Source: Micromonospora sp. WMMD1120
Lineage (GTDB): Bacteria > Actinomycetota > Actinomycetes > Mycobacteriales > Micromonosporaceae
Length of the DNA: 64,000 nucleotides
Direction of reading: 5' to 3'
Assembly (NCBI RefSeq): GCF_029626235.1
Contig: NZ_JARUBO010000005.1
Coordinates: forward strand, 1,892,501 to 1,956,500
Shown here: positions 27,535 to 35,593 of the stretch, piece after piece
Numbering within the stretch: position 1 is the stretch's first letter
How the letters are laid out: each line of letters opens with the position of its first letter
Notes under the pieces: model-generated
Told to the model about the DNA's origin: nothing
The model's input: the letters and a program-made list of their open reading frames with translations, nothing else
Databases searched by the model: none
Program-made: the position numbers and the translations under genes

Positions 27535-28698
27535 GTGCGTCCGATCCGACCCGGTGACCGGGGACCAGCGGTCACGGAGATCCGTACCATCCTGACCGGT
27601 CTCGACCTGCTCAGCGCCGCCGGCCCGCAGAGCGACGAGTTCGACCTCGACGCCGAACGGGCGGTCCGTGCCTTCCAGCAGTCCCGAGGACTCAGCGTCG
27701 ACGGCCGGGTCGGAGCGGAGACGTGGCGCGCGCTGGACGCCGCCCGCTGGCGGCTCGGCGCCCGCACCCTGTACCACGCGGTCCCCGAGCCGCTCACCGG
27801 CGAGGACGTCCGTTCGCTCCAGGAGCGGCTCCTGGAGATGGGGTACGACGTGGGCCGCGCCGACGCCGTCTACGGCATCCGGACCTCCCGCGCGGTGGCC
27901 CAGTTCCAGCGCGAGGTCGGGCTCACCCCCGACGGCTCGTGCGGCCCGCACACGATGAACGCGCTGCGCCGGATCGGCCGCAAGGTGGTCGGTGGCCGCC
28001 CGCAGTGGCTGCGCGAGTCGGACGCCATCCGGCAGTCCGGGCCGGCGTTGGTCGGCAAGACCGTCGTCATCGACCCGGGGCACGGCGGCACCGATCCCGG
28101 GATGGTGGTGCCCGACGGGTCGCTGCGCTGGACCGAGGCGGACCTGATGCACGACCTGGCCAGCCGGTTGGAGGGCCGGCTCGCCGCCTCCGGGGTGCGG
28201 GTGCAGCTCACCCGGGGCCCGTCGCCGGACAGCTGCCTGCCGGACAGCGAACGGGCCGAGCTGGCCAACTCGCTCGGTGCCGACGTCTTCATCTCACTGC
28301 ACCTGGACGGCCACGCCAACCCGGACGCGGAGGGCGTGGCGACCTACCACTACGGCACCGACAACGGGGTGACCTCGGCGACCGGCGAGCGGCTGGCCGG
28401 GCTGGTGCAGCGGGAGATCGTCGCCCGGACCGGCCTGCGGGACTGCCGCACCCACGCGAAGACCTGGGAGTTGCTGCGGCTGACCCGGATGCCCGCCGTC
28501 CGGGTCGAGGTCGGCTACCTCACCTCGCCGACCGACCGCGCCCACCTGGTCGACCCACGGTTCCGGGACCGCGTGGTGGAGGCGATCATCGCCGCGGTGC
28601 AACGCATGTATTACCCGATCGAGCGGGACGTCGCGACCGGTTCACTCGACGTCAGCGAGCTGCGTGCCGTCGTCTCCGCGGGCACCGTCGTCGACTGA
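27535..28698 (+). CDS. cwlM: N-acetylmuramoyl-L-alanine amidase-fold protein, CwlM-type
   Basis: The 387-residue protein has two PG_binding_1 repeats (about residues 5-70 and 85-150), then an Amidase_3 domain. Zinc-site motifs are present: DPGHGGTDPG, WTEAD and SLHLDGHAN, plus a catalytic-type Glu in RVEVGYLT. There is no signal peptide, so it is cytoplasmic. In mycobacteria the homologue CwlM, at the same position, is a phosphorylated activator of MurA rather than an amidase. Whether this one retains hydrolase activity cannot be told from sequence. GTG at 27535 has AGAGGGGG upstream. Confidence 0.88.
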   Translation: MRPIRPGDRGPAVTEIRTILTGLDLLSAAGPQSDEFDLDAERAVRAFQQSRGLSVDGRVGAETWRALDAARWRLGARTLYHAVPEPLTGEDVRSLQERLLEMGYDVGRADAVYGIRTSRAVAQFQREVGLTPDGSCGPHTMNALRRIGRKVVGGRPQWLRESDAIRQSGPALVGKTVVIDPGHGGTDPGMVVPDGSLRWTEADLMHDLASRLEGRLAASGVRVQLTRGPSPDSCLPDSERAELANSLGADVFISLHLDGHANPDAEGVATYHYGTDNGVTSATGERLAGLVQREIVARTGLRDCRTHAKTWELLRLTRMPAVRVEVGYLTSPTDRAHLVDPRFRDRVVEAIIAAVQRMYYPIERDVATGSLDVSELRAVVSAGTVVD

Positions 28699-28715
28699 CC
28701 GCCGCCGGCGCGACG

Positions 28716-29381
28716 TCAGCCGTTGGTGGACCGGGTGGCCGGGGCGGGACGTACCGGCCGGAGCAGGGTCTCCGGACTCATCGACCCGAGCAGCTTCTCC
28801 AACGCGTACTCGACGTCGGACTTCCAGCTCAACGCCGTCCGCAGTTCGAGGCGCAGCCGGGGAAAGCGCGGATGCGGACGGACGGTCTTGAAACCCACGG
28901 AGAGGAAGAAGTCGACGGGCGCCACGCACCCGCCGGCCGGGTCGTCGGCGTCACCGAACTTGGCGTCACCGAACGCCTCGATCGCCTTGATCCCCCGCTT
29001 GGTCAGGTCCCGGGCGACGCCCTGCACCAGCATCCGCCCCAACCCGCCTCCGGCGAAGGCGGCGACCACGTTGGCTGTCATCAGCAGCGCCGCGTCGGCG
29101 GAGACCGGCGAGGTCGGAAACGCCATCGACCGGGGCACGTAGGCGGGCGGGGCGTACATCACGAAGCCAGCCGGCATGCCGTCGACGTACGCGAGCTTGC
29201 CGCAGGAGCCCCACTCCAACAGCGTCTGGGAGACCCAGGCCTCCTTCTCCAGCCCGGGGTCGCCGGACGCGCAGGCGCGCTCCGCGGAGACCGGATCGAG
29301 CTCCCAGTAGACGCACTGCCGGCACGGCCGGGGAAGGTCCTCCAACGTGTCGAGGGTCAGGCTGACCAGACGTCGCGACAT
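28716..29381 (-). CDS. GNAT-family N-acetyltransferase
   Basis: The 221-residue protein is a likely acetyl-CoA-dependent transferase. The core AFAGGGLGRMLVQGVARDLTKRGIKAIEAFG contains the GxGxG/A pyrophosphate loop, and PVDFFLSVGFKTVRPHPRFP is the C-terminal strand. An N-terminal Cys pair (CRQC) near residue 21 and another Cys suggest a metal or disulfide. The ATG at 29381 has GTGGGG nine bases before; the ATG three codons up is directly after it and less likely. It is convergent with cwlM and 18 bases from its stop. The substrate is unknown. Confidence 0.78.
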   Translation of the reverse strand: MSRRLVSLTLDTLEDLPRPCRQCVYWELDPVSAERACASGDPGLEKEAWVSQTLLEWGSCGKLAYVDGMPAGFVMYAPPAYVPRSMAFPTSPVSADAALLMTANVVAAFAGGGLGRMLVQGVARDLTKRGIKAIEAFGDAKFGDADDPAGGCVAPVDFFLSVGFKTVRPHPRFPRLRLELRTALSWKSDVEYALEKLLGSMSPETLLRPVRPAPATRSTNG

Positions 29382-29665
29382 ATGGCGCATCCCCACAATA
29401 GGCTCGGTGGTGAGACCGGCATGGAACGACAGCGCCGCCTTCCTGCCCCCGACGAGCGATCGTACGCCGCCGATCGGCGATGCGGGAGGGGACGCGCAGA
29501 TGCCCCCGGGTCGGGGGACGTCCGCCATGTGGTCGATCCGCTTCGGGACGGCGGAAGCGGGACCGTTGCGGACTAGGATCGACAATCGGTGTGCCCCGCC
29601 GCAATGGTCAGCGGTACGCGGGGTACCCGGGCGGGAGCCACCCGAGCAGCGATCGAGGTGAGGTC

Positions 29666-30979
29666 ATGACCGGCACGACACTCGACGACTACACCGACCG
29701 GTACGCCCGGCGGGTACGCGGGATGACGGCTTCCGAGATCCGAGCACTGTTCGCGGTGGCCAGTCGACCCGAGGTCGTCTCGCTCGCCGGTGGCGCACCG
29801 TACATCGCCGCTCTGCCGCTGGACGCGGTCGGCGAGATGCTCGGCCGGCTCGGCTCCGAGCAGGGCGTGACCACCCTCCAGTACGGCATCGGCCAGGGCA
29901 CCCTCGATCTGCGCGAGCGGATCTGCGAGGTGATGGCGCTCTCCGGGATCGACGCCGGGTGCGGCGCCTCCCCGGAGGACGTGGTGGTCACCGTGGGCGG
30001 GCAGCAGGCACTGGACCTGGTGGCCCGGCTCTTCCTCGACCCGGGTGACGTGGTGCTGGCCGAGGGGCCCACGTACGTCGGCGCGCTCGGGGTCTTCCAG
30101 GCCGCCCAGGCGCAGGTCGTGCACGTGCCCATGGACGAGGACGGGCTCATTCCCGAGGCGCTGGAGGCGGCCGTCGCCGAGCTGACCCGGGCCGGCCAGC
30201 GGGTCAAGTTCCTCTACACGATCCCCACCTACCAGAACCCGACGGGCGTGACGCTCAGCGAGGAGCGCCGGGAGCGGGTGCTCGACATCTGCGAGCGCGC
30301 CGGCCTGCTGGTCGTCGAGGACGACCCGTACGGTCAGCTGGGTTTCGAGACCGAGGCGCCGGCGCCGTTGCGGGCCCGCCGGCGGGACGGGGTCTTCTAC
30401 CTCAGCACCTTCTCCAAGACCTTCGCCCCGGGGCTGCGGGTCGGCTGGATTCTGGCCCCGCACGCCGTCCGCGACAAGCTCGTCATCGCCAGCGAGGCGC
30501 AGATCCTCTGCCCCAGCGTCTACGCCCAGGCGGCGGTGGCCACCTATCTGGGCACGATGCCGTGGCGGCAGCAGCTCAAGGTCTACCGCGAGGTCTATCG
30601 GGAACGCCGGGACGCCCTGCTCGACGCGATGAGCGACCTGATGCCCGAGGGCACCCGGTGGACCACCCCGACCGGCGGGCTCTTCGTGTGGGCCACGCTG
30701 CCCGACGGGCTCGACTCGAAGGCCATGATGCCGCGGGCCGTCGCCGCCCGCGTCGCCTACGTGCCGGGCACCGGTTTCTACGCCGACGGCACCGGCACCG
30801 ACGCGATGCGGCTCAACTTCAGCTTCCCGCCGCCCGAGCGCATCCGTGAGGGCGTTCGTCGGCTGGCCGGGGTGATGGAGCAGGAAATCGCGATGCGCCG
30901 GGTCTTCGGCGCCGTGGGTGGCGCCGCCGGCCGTCGTGGTCGGGCCGGCTGGGACGTGCCCGGGCCCGACTTGGCATGA
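29666..30979 (+). CDS. PLP-dependent aminotransferase (class I/II)
   Basis: The 437-residue fold-type I enzyme carries SLAGGAPYI, TVGGQQALDLVARLFLDPGDVVLAEGPTY, TIPTYQNPTG and EDDPYGQLGF. The PLP lysine lies in STFSKTFAPGLRVGW, and a C-terminal FSFPPPERI block is present. This profile matches 2-aminoadipate / branched-chain aminotransferases related to LysN and the C-terminal half of MocR regulators. No helix-turn-helix domain is present. ATG at 29666 follows GAGGTGAGG. It is followed by the ATP-grasp ligase after seven bases, so they likely form an operon. Confidence 0.88.
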   Translation: MTGTTLDDYTDRYARRVRGMTASEIRALFAVASRPEVVSLAGGAPYIAALPLDAVGEMLGRLGSEQGVTTLQYGIGQGTLDLRERICEVMALSGIDAGCGASPEDVVVTVGGQQALDLVARLFLDPGDVVLAEGPTYVGALGVFQAAQAQVVHVPMDEDGLIPEALEAAVAELTRAGQRVKFLYTIPTYQNPTGVTLSEERRERVLDICERAGLLVVEDDPYGQLGFETEAPAPLRARRRDGVFYLSTFSKTFAPGLRVGWILAPHAVRDKLVIASEAQILCPSVYAQAAVATYLGTMPWRQQLKVYREVYRERRDALLDAMSDLMPEGTRWTTPTGGLFVWATLPDGLDSKAMMPRAVAARVAYVPGTGFYADGTGTDAMRLNFSFPPPERIREGVRRLAGVMEQEIAMRRVFGAVGGAAGRRGRAGWDVPGPDLA

Positions 30980-30986
30980 TGCCGGC

Positions 30987-31988
30987 ATGGGTACGACCGC
31001 CGAGCGCCTCCTCGTGACCGACAACGCCACCTCGGCCGACCTGCGTGTCGTGGTGCTCGCGGGCGGGCTCTCCTACGAACGGGACGTCTCACTACGCTCC
31101 GGTCGCCGGGTGCTCGACGCGCTGCGCGCGGTTGGGGTCGACGCCGAGCTGCGGGACGCCGATGTGGCCCTGTTGCCGGCGCTCGCGGCGGACCCGCCGG
31201 ACGCGGTGGTGATCGCGCTGCACGGCGCCACCGGCGAGGACGGCTCGCTGCGCGGCGTGCTGGACCTGTGCGACATCCCGTACGTCGGCTGCGACGCGCG
31301 AGCATCCCGGGTCGCCTGGGACAAGCCCTCCGCCAAGGCCGTGCTCCGCGAGGCCGGAATCCCCACCCCGGACTGGGTGGCACTGCCACACGATCGCTTC
31401 TCCGAGCTGGGCGCGGTCGCCGTACTGGATCGGATCGTCGACCGCCTGGGCCTGCCCCTCATGGTCAAGCCGGCGCAGGGCGGTTCGGGGTTGGGCGGGG
31501 CTGTGGTCCGGGACGCCGCGGCGCTGCCCGCCGCGATGGTGGGTTGCTTCGCGTACGACTCCACGGCCCTGGTGGAACGGTACGTGCCGGGCATCGACGT
31601 GGCGGTCTCCGTCGTCGACCTCGGCGACGGTCCGCAGGCGCTGCCGCCGGTGGAGATCGTGCCGCGCAACGGCGTGTACGACTACGCCGCCCGCTACACG
31701 GCGGGACGGACCACCTGGCACGCGCCGGCCCGACTGGAGCCCGAGGTGGCCGACACCGTCGCGGAGGTGGCCCTCGCCGCGCACACCGCGCTCGGGCTAC
31801 GGGACCTGTCCCGCGTCGACGTGATCGTGGATACGGCCGGCCAGCCACACGTGCTGGAGGTCAACGTCTCGCCAGGCATGACGGAGACGTCACTGCTCCC
31901 ACTCGCCGCCCAGGCGGCGGGCCTCGACTTCGGCCGGCTCCTCGGCACCCTTGTCGCCCGCGCGGCGGCCCGCCGCACCGCCGCCTGA
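30987..31988 (+). CDS. D-alanine--D-alanine ligase family ATP-grasp enzyme
   Basis: The 333-residue protein begins MGTTAERLLVTDNA. The Ddl N-terminus reads VVLAGGLSYERDVSLRSGRRV, followed by ALHGATGEDGSLRGVLDLCDIPYVGC. The ATP-grasp phosphate loop is KPAQGGSGLGGAVV and the metal site ends in VLEVNVSPGMTETSLLPLAAQAAG. These are hallmark Ddl residues, so it probably joins D-amino acids for peptidoglycan. A second, longer Ddl elsewhere in the genome would make this paralogous. It follows the aminotransferase by seven bases. Confidence 0.85.
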   Translation: MGTTAERLLVTDNATSADLRVVVLAGGLSYERDVSLRSGRRVLDALRAVGVDAELRDADVALLPALAADPPDAVVIALHGATGEDGSLRGVLDLCDIPYVGCDARASRVAWDKPSAKAVLREAGIPTPDWVALPHDRFSELGAVAVLDRIVDRLGLPLMVKPAQGGSGLGGAVVRDAAALPAAMVGCFAYDSTALVERYVPGIDVAVSVVDLGDGPQALPPVEIVPRNGVYDYAARYTAGRTTWHAPARLEPEVADTVAEVALAAHTALGLRDLSRVDVIVDTAGQPHVLEVNVSPGMTETSLLPLAAQAAGLDFGRLLGTLVARAAARRTAA

Positions 31989-32030
31989 TCAACCCGTTCG
32001 GGCGTCCGAGGACGGGTGGCCCCGCGAACG

Positions 32031-32077
32031 GCTCCCGAGGCTGACGCCCGCCGAGGGCAACGGTCAGCCTCGGGAGC
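32031..32077. terminator. Bidirectional hairpin terminator
   Basis: A perfect 15-bp stem (GCTCCCGAGGCTGAC and complement) with a 17-base loop lies between the Ddl-like gene and the convergent HIT-like gene. Confidence 0.65.
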
Positions 32078-32107
32078 GGCTTTCCGCTCAGTGGGGCGGC
32101 CTCCCGC

Positions 32108-33217
32108 TCAGTGAGTCGGAGACGCGTTCGGTGTGTCGCTGCCGTCGGTACGCGGGCTCGGCGCGGATGCTGCTCTCGGGGTGTCTGTGTCGCTGACAGC
32201 GCCGCCGACGGCAGTCCCGTTCCCGGTCGCGCCGCCGGTGGCCGGCTCGTCGGTGACCGCGCTGTTGGTGGCCCGCTCATCGGTGGCCGCCTCGGCGCCG
32301 TACGCCTCGGAAGTCACGTCGTTGGCTGAGGCCCCGGGGGCACGAGGTCCTCTGGCGGGCGAATCCGCCAAGCCTTCCGCAGGGACGGTGGCCGCCGGGA
32401 TACTGGCGGAGGCCGGCCGCGTCGGTTCGGTCGACTGAGCGGTGGTGTCGACGCCGACCGAGCCGCCAGCGGCGGTCCGGTCGGCCACTGTCGACGCGGA
32501 CGCCGGCTCCGGAATTTCCTCTGCCGCCTCGATGACCGAGACGGCCTCCTCGGCTTCGGCCGCTGCGGCGGCGTCCGCCGCTGCGGACTGGGCCAACAGG
32601 CTGGACGGCGCCTGCCACTGGATGCGGGGCGGCTCGGCGAGCGGGCGGCCACCGAACTCGGCGAGCCACGCGGCGACGAGCGCGAGATTCTCCCGCCACT
32701 GCGCCTCCGAGATGGGCGGGAGGATCGAGTCCCACAGGGACAGGAAGGTGCCCCGCAGTTGAAGGCGGCCGTACGGGCGCGCGAGGAACCACATGTGCAG
32801 GTGCGCCGAGCCGTCGCCCCACCGGTTGACGTGCACCCGCGCCACCCCGTCGAGAGACCGGATGGCACGCTCCAGCCGTACGGTCATCACACCCAGCTCG
32901 GCGGCCAGCAGGTTCGGCAGATCACCGAGATCGAGGTGGGACCGCGACTCCAGGATGAGCACCATCGGCAGACCGGTGGGTCGGTCCATGGCGCGCACCC
33001 GCCAGCGCTCGCCCACCCAGATGTAGGCATCGTCAGGGGCATTGCAGGCGGTGCATTCCCGGAGGCCCTCGCCCTTGCGGGGCGGCTCGACCGGGACCGG
33101 ATCGTCGAGTTGCTTCACGCGGAGGTCCCCCTCGAAGGGGAACGACGGCCACTGGGTGAAGTCCGGGACTGCGGGAGGGGTGTCGTGCACGACGCTGACC
33201 CTAACCGAGTATGGCAC
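32108..33217 (-). CDS. HIT-like protein with long disordered tail
   Basis: The 369-residue product starts with GTG, preceded by AGGGAC. The N-terminal 200 residues carry ECTACNAPDDAYIWVGERWRVR (a Cys pair), then GDGSAHLHMWFLARPYG, which resembles the HIT-superfamily His motif in reduced form, so nucleotide binding is possible. Residues 200-369 are low complexity (Ala, Ser, Glu, Thr, with AADAAAAAEAEEAVS and repeats such as PATGGATG) and likely disordered. A homologue occurs near parB in related genomes, but I cannot name the function. The catalytic HxHxH series is incomplete, so hydrolase activity is uncertain. Confidence 0.65.
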   Translation of the reverse strand: MPYSVRVSVVHDTPPAVPDFTQWPSFPFEGDLRVKQLDDPVPVEPPRKGEGLRECTACNAPDDAYIWVGERWRVRAMDRPTGLPMVLILESRSHLDLGDLPNLLAAELGVMTVRLERAIRSLDGVARVHVNRWGDGSAHLHMWFLARPYGRLQLRGTFLSLWDSILPPISEAQWRENLALVAAWLAEFGGRPLAEPPRIQWQAPSSLLAQSAAADAAAAAEAEEAVSVIEAAEEIPEPASASTVADRTAAGGSVGVDTTAQSTEPTRPASASIPAATVPAEGLADSPARGPRAPGASANDVTSEAYGAEAATDERATNSAVTDEPATGGATGNGTAVGGAVSDTDTPRAASAPSPRTDGSDTPNASPTH

Positions 33218-33376
33218 CGCTGTCCCTACCTGTTTGATCGGTCACGGGCGGCCGGAACGGCGGCTCGCATCCCCTCGACGCGCACGACGCGCGGACGCCT
33301 GGGAAGCGGTATCCACAGGCTGCCGAGATCGCGAGTACACCCCGTCATCCACAGGTCCACACCCACTTCTACGCGC

Positions 33377-33392
33377 TGTTTCACGTGAAACA
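33377..33392. promoter_or_regulatory. parS site 1
   Basis: TGTTTCACGTGAAACA is the canonical 16-bp parS palindrome, extended to 20 bp by flanking GC. ParB binds it to load a clamp for origin segregation. Confidence 0.95.
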
Positions 33393-33414
33393 GCGGGTGC
33401 CTGTGGAAAACCGG

Positions 33415-33423
33415 TGTGGATAA
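33415..33423. promoter_or_regulatory. DnaA box next to parS
   Basis: TGTGGATAA is a consensus-type box 23 bases from the parS site. A related TGTGGAAAA lies at 33402. Upstream the sequence also holds ATCCACAGG-type partial boxes at 33313 and 33349. Confidence 0.5.
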
Positions 33424-33469
33424 CTTTTCGGCCGGTCGGTCGTTGTCCGCGATCGTCCCGAGCGACGCG

Positions 33470-33785
33470 CCGGGCCGAGCCGGGCCGGCCGAGCCAGGCC
33501 GGGCGATGGCCGGGCCGAGCCGCGAGCCGGACCGAGTCGGGCCGAGTCGATGACCCGGACGCACGGAGTGAATGTGTGGACCGAAGTTGAGCCGAGCCGA
33601 GCCGCGAGCCGAGCCGAGCCGCGAGCCGAGCAGGGCCGGGCCGCGAGCCGGACCGCGAGCCGGACCGAGCCGAGCCGGGCCGGACCGCGAGCCGGACCGA
33701 GCCGAGCCGGGCCGGGCCGCGAGCCGGGCCGCGAGCCGATCAGGGCGTGGCCGAGCCGGGCCGGGCCGGGCACCGAGGTGGGCCG
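33470..33785. repeat. GAGCC-rich low-complexity tract
   Basis: About 300 bases dominated by CGAGCC, GCGAGCCG, GGGCCGG and GGACC units in irregular tandem array, interrupted once by a less repetitive stretch near 33550-33590. It lies beside parS. All three frames give Arg/Ala/Gly/Pro repeats and there is no start/Shine-Dalgarno support, so I treat it as non-coding. Copy number is expected to vary by slippage. Confidence 0.75.
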
Positions 33786-34378
33786 GGAGCTGAACCGCGC
33801 CGGACAGGTCGATTGAGTCCGGCCGGGCCTGCCGGGCACCGGGCTGGTTGCGGCTGGGTTGTTCGGGGGCGGCGTCTCGTCCGTCCACAGCCGGTGGCTC
33901 TTGGCGTGGGAGCAGCGGCCGGGCTTCGTCAGCTCAGTCGGCAGAGGCTCCGACGCCGCGCTGGCGCCGATGGTTGGTCGCCTGCTGCGGCGGTGTCGGC
34001 TGCGTCGTGCGGGCCAGGTTCGGCAGGGCGAGGGAGAACTCCACAGCGCCGCGCCGTCGATTCAGCGCGATCCCAAACGGCCGGACCCGACGGCCGCGAT
34101 GCCACCGATGCCCGCCGAGTGAGCAACACCGCCGCTGGCATGGCCACCGCCGGTCGGGCTCGGCAAGGCTTGCCCGATAGCAGTCGGGCCAGTCATCGAC
34201 CGGCTGGATGCAAGATGACAGCCCTCCGTGCGCTAGCCTCATCAACCGCTGCAGGGCTCAACAAAGGCCGGCCCGCCCACAGGCACCCCTCGCGCCTGAG
34301 GAAGCGGCAGCAGGTCACTGAGCGGGCCGGAGCGCCCCTCGCGGTCACGCCTCAACCGAGGCGACAGCTGCCCGCTCC

Positions 34379-34394
34379 CGTTTCACGTGAAACG
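34379..34394. promoter_or_regulatory. parS site 2
   Basis: CGTTTCACGTGAAACG contains the 14-bp parS core GTTTCACGTGAAAC in full; the outer bases are C/G rather than T/A. Confidence 0.92.
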
Positions 34395-34460
34395 GAACCC
34401 AGCGAGTTGCGCGGGGCGCCGAGCATGGAGTGCCGCTCCGAGCCGTACCCCGAGCAGAGC

Positions 34461-34490
34461 GCCGTGGCGTTTCACGTGAAACGCCACGGC
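34461..34490. promoter_or_regulatory. parS site 3 in a 30-bp perfect palindrome
   Basis: The 14-bp core GTTTCACGTGAAAC (34469-34482) is flanked by GCCGTGGC on the left and its exact complement on the right, so the palindrome runs 30 bp. It lies downstream of parB. Confidence 0.92.
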
Positions 34491-34501
34491 CTGGACGCAG
34501 A

Positions 34502-34534
34502 ACGGCCGCGTCACCCGGCGGGGTGCGCGGCCGT
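34502..34534 (-). terminator. Terminator of parA-parB
   Basis: ACGGCCGCG and CGCGGCCGT pair, with a further CACCC/GGGTG stem inside after a bulged T. It lies just beyond the parB stop. Confidence 0.65.
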
Positions 34535-34549
34535 CGACGGGAGCCGAGA

Positions 34550-35566
34550 TCAGCTCTCGCTCTCCTCCTGCTGGACGCCGATGATCCCGACGATGCGCTC
34601 AAGGTCGTCGACCGTTGCGAACTCGATCGTGATCTTGCCCTTGCTCCGGCCGATGTCCACCTTCACCCGGGTGTCGAACCGATCGGACAACCGATCGGCG
34701 AGGTCGGTCAGCGCGGGGGCGTGCGCCTTGGGACGACGCTTCGCCGCCTGCCCCTTGGCCGGTCCGTCGTTGAGGGCCAGCGCCACGATCTCCTCGGTCG
34801 CACGGACCGAAAGGCCCTCGGCCACGATCCGCAGGGCCAACTGCTCCTGCGCCTCCGCCTCGTCGAGGCTCAGCAGAGCGCGGGCGTGACCCGCCGACAG
34901 GACGCCGGCAGCAACCCGACGTTGCACCTGCGCCGGCAGGTTCAGCAGTCGAATCGTGTTGGAGATCTGGGGGCGGCTCCGGCCGATCCGGCGGGCCAGC
35001 TCCTCGTGGGTGGCCCCGAACTCCTCCAGCAGTTGTTGATAGGCGGCGGCCTCTTCCAGCGGGTTCAGGTTCGCCCGGTGGATGTTCTCCAGGAGGGCGT
35101 CGCGGAGCATGGCGTCGTCACGGGTGTCCCGGACGATCGCGGGAATGCTCTCCCGCCCCACCGCCTGCGCGGCGCGCCAGCGCCGCTCGCCCATCACCAG
35201 CTCGTACTTCTCGTCGTCGAGCTGTCGCACGACGATGGGCTGAAGGAAGCCGACCTCCTGGATCGAGGTCTTGAGTTCCTCCAGCGCGTCCTCGTCGAAG
35301 ACCTGGCGGGGCTGCTTCGGGTTGGGCAGGATCGCGTCGACCGGGATCTCGGCGAATCGCGCACCGGGCACCGGGCTGAGCACCGGCTGTGGCTCGTGCG
35401 CCGACGGCGTTCCGGCGGCGACCGCGGGGACTGCCGTGGTGCCGGCGTCTCCTGCGTGCTCGTGCTCCGGCTCGGCCGTCACGGTGCCGGCGGCGCCCGG
35501 CACGGGACCGGTTGGGATCAGTGCTCCCAGGCCCCTACCCAGACCGCCCCGAGGACGGTTCTTCAT
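34550..35566 (-). CDS. parB: Chromosome-partitioning protein ParB
   Basis: The 338-residue CTPase clamp has the N-terminal CTP-binding domain with [25 protein letters not shown] and the GERRWRAAQ box, then [20 protein letters not shown]. The central helix-turn-helix ([27 protein letters not shown]) binds the parS sites found nearby. The C-terminal dimerisation part ends with [20 protein letters not shown] Gly/Ala/Pro/Glu-rich linker of about 60 residues precedes the core. It loads onto parS and spreads, working with ParA, whose gene is 27 bases upstream. Confidence 0.97.
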   Translation of the reverse strand: MKNRPRGGLGRGLGALIPTGPVPGAAGTVTAEPEHEHAGDAGTTAVPAVAAGTPSAHEPQPVLSPVPGARFAEIPVDAILPNPKQPRQVFDEDALEELKTSIQEVGFLQPIVVRQLDDEKYELVMGERRWRAAQAVGRESIPAIVRDTRDDAMLRDALLENIHRANLNPLEEAAAYQQLLEEFGATHEELARRIGRSRPQISNTIRLLNLPAQVQRRVAAGVLSAGHARALLSLDEAEAQEQLALRIVAEGLSVRATEEIVALALNDGPAKGQAAKRRPKAHAPALTDLADRLSDRFDTRVKVDIGRSKGKITIEFATVDDLERIVGIIGVQQEESES

Positions 35567-35593
35567 GCCACGCCTCCCAGCGACTTGTCCGCA

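Larger units (their letters stand above)
33218..34549. other. 1.3-kb non-coding region beside parB
   Basis: No supported gene lies here. It contains three parS sites (33377, 34380, 34469), a DnaA-box pair near 33415, a GAGCC-rich repeat tract and the parB terminator. Short frames at 33859-34122 look unlike real coding sequence. Confidence 0.55.

Noticed and set aside
33470..33785. CRISPR-like array
   Set aside because: The repeats are irregular short GAGCC units without equal spacers or cas genes.
33859..34122. Possible 87-residue gene
   Set aside because: No Shine-Dalgarno, no recognised motif and atypical composition next to a repeat tract.
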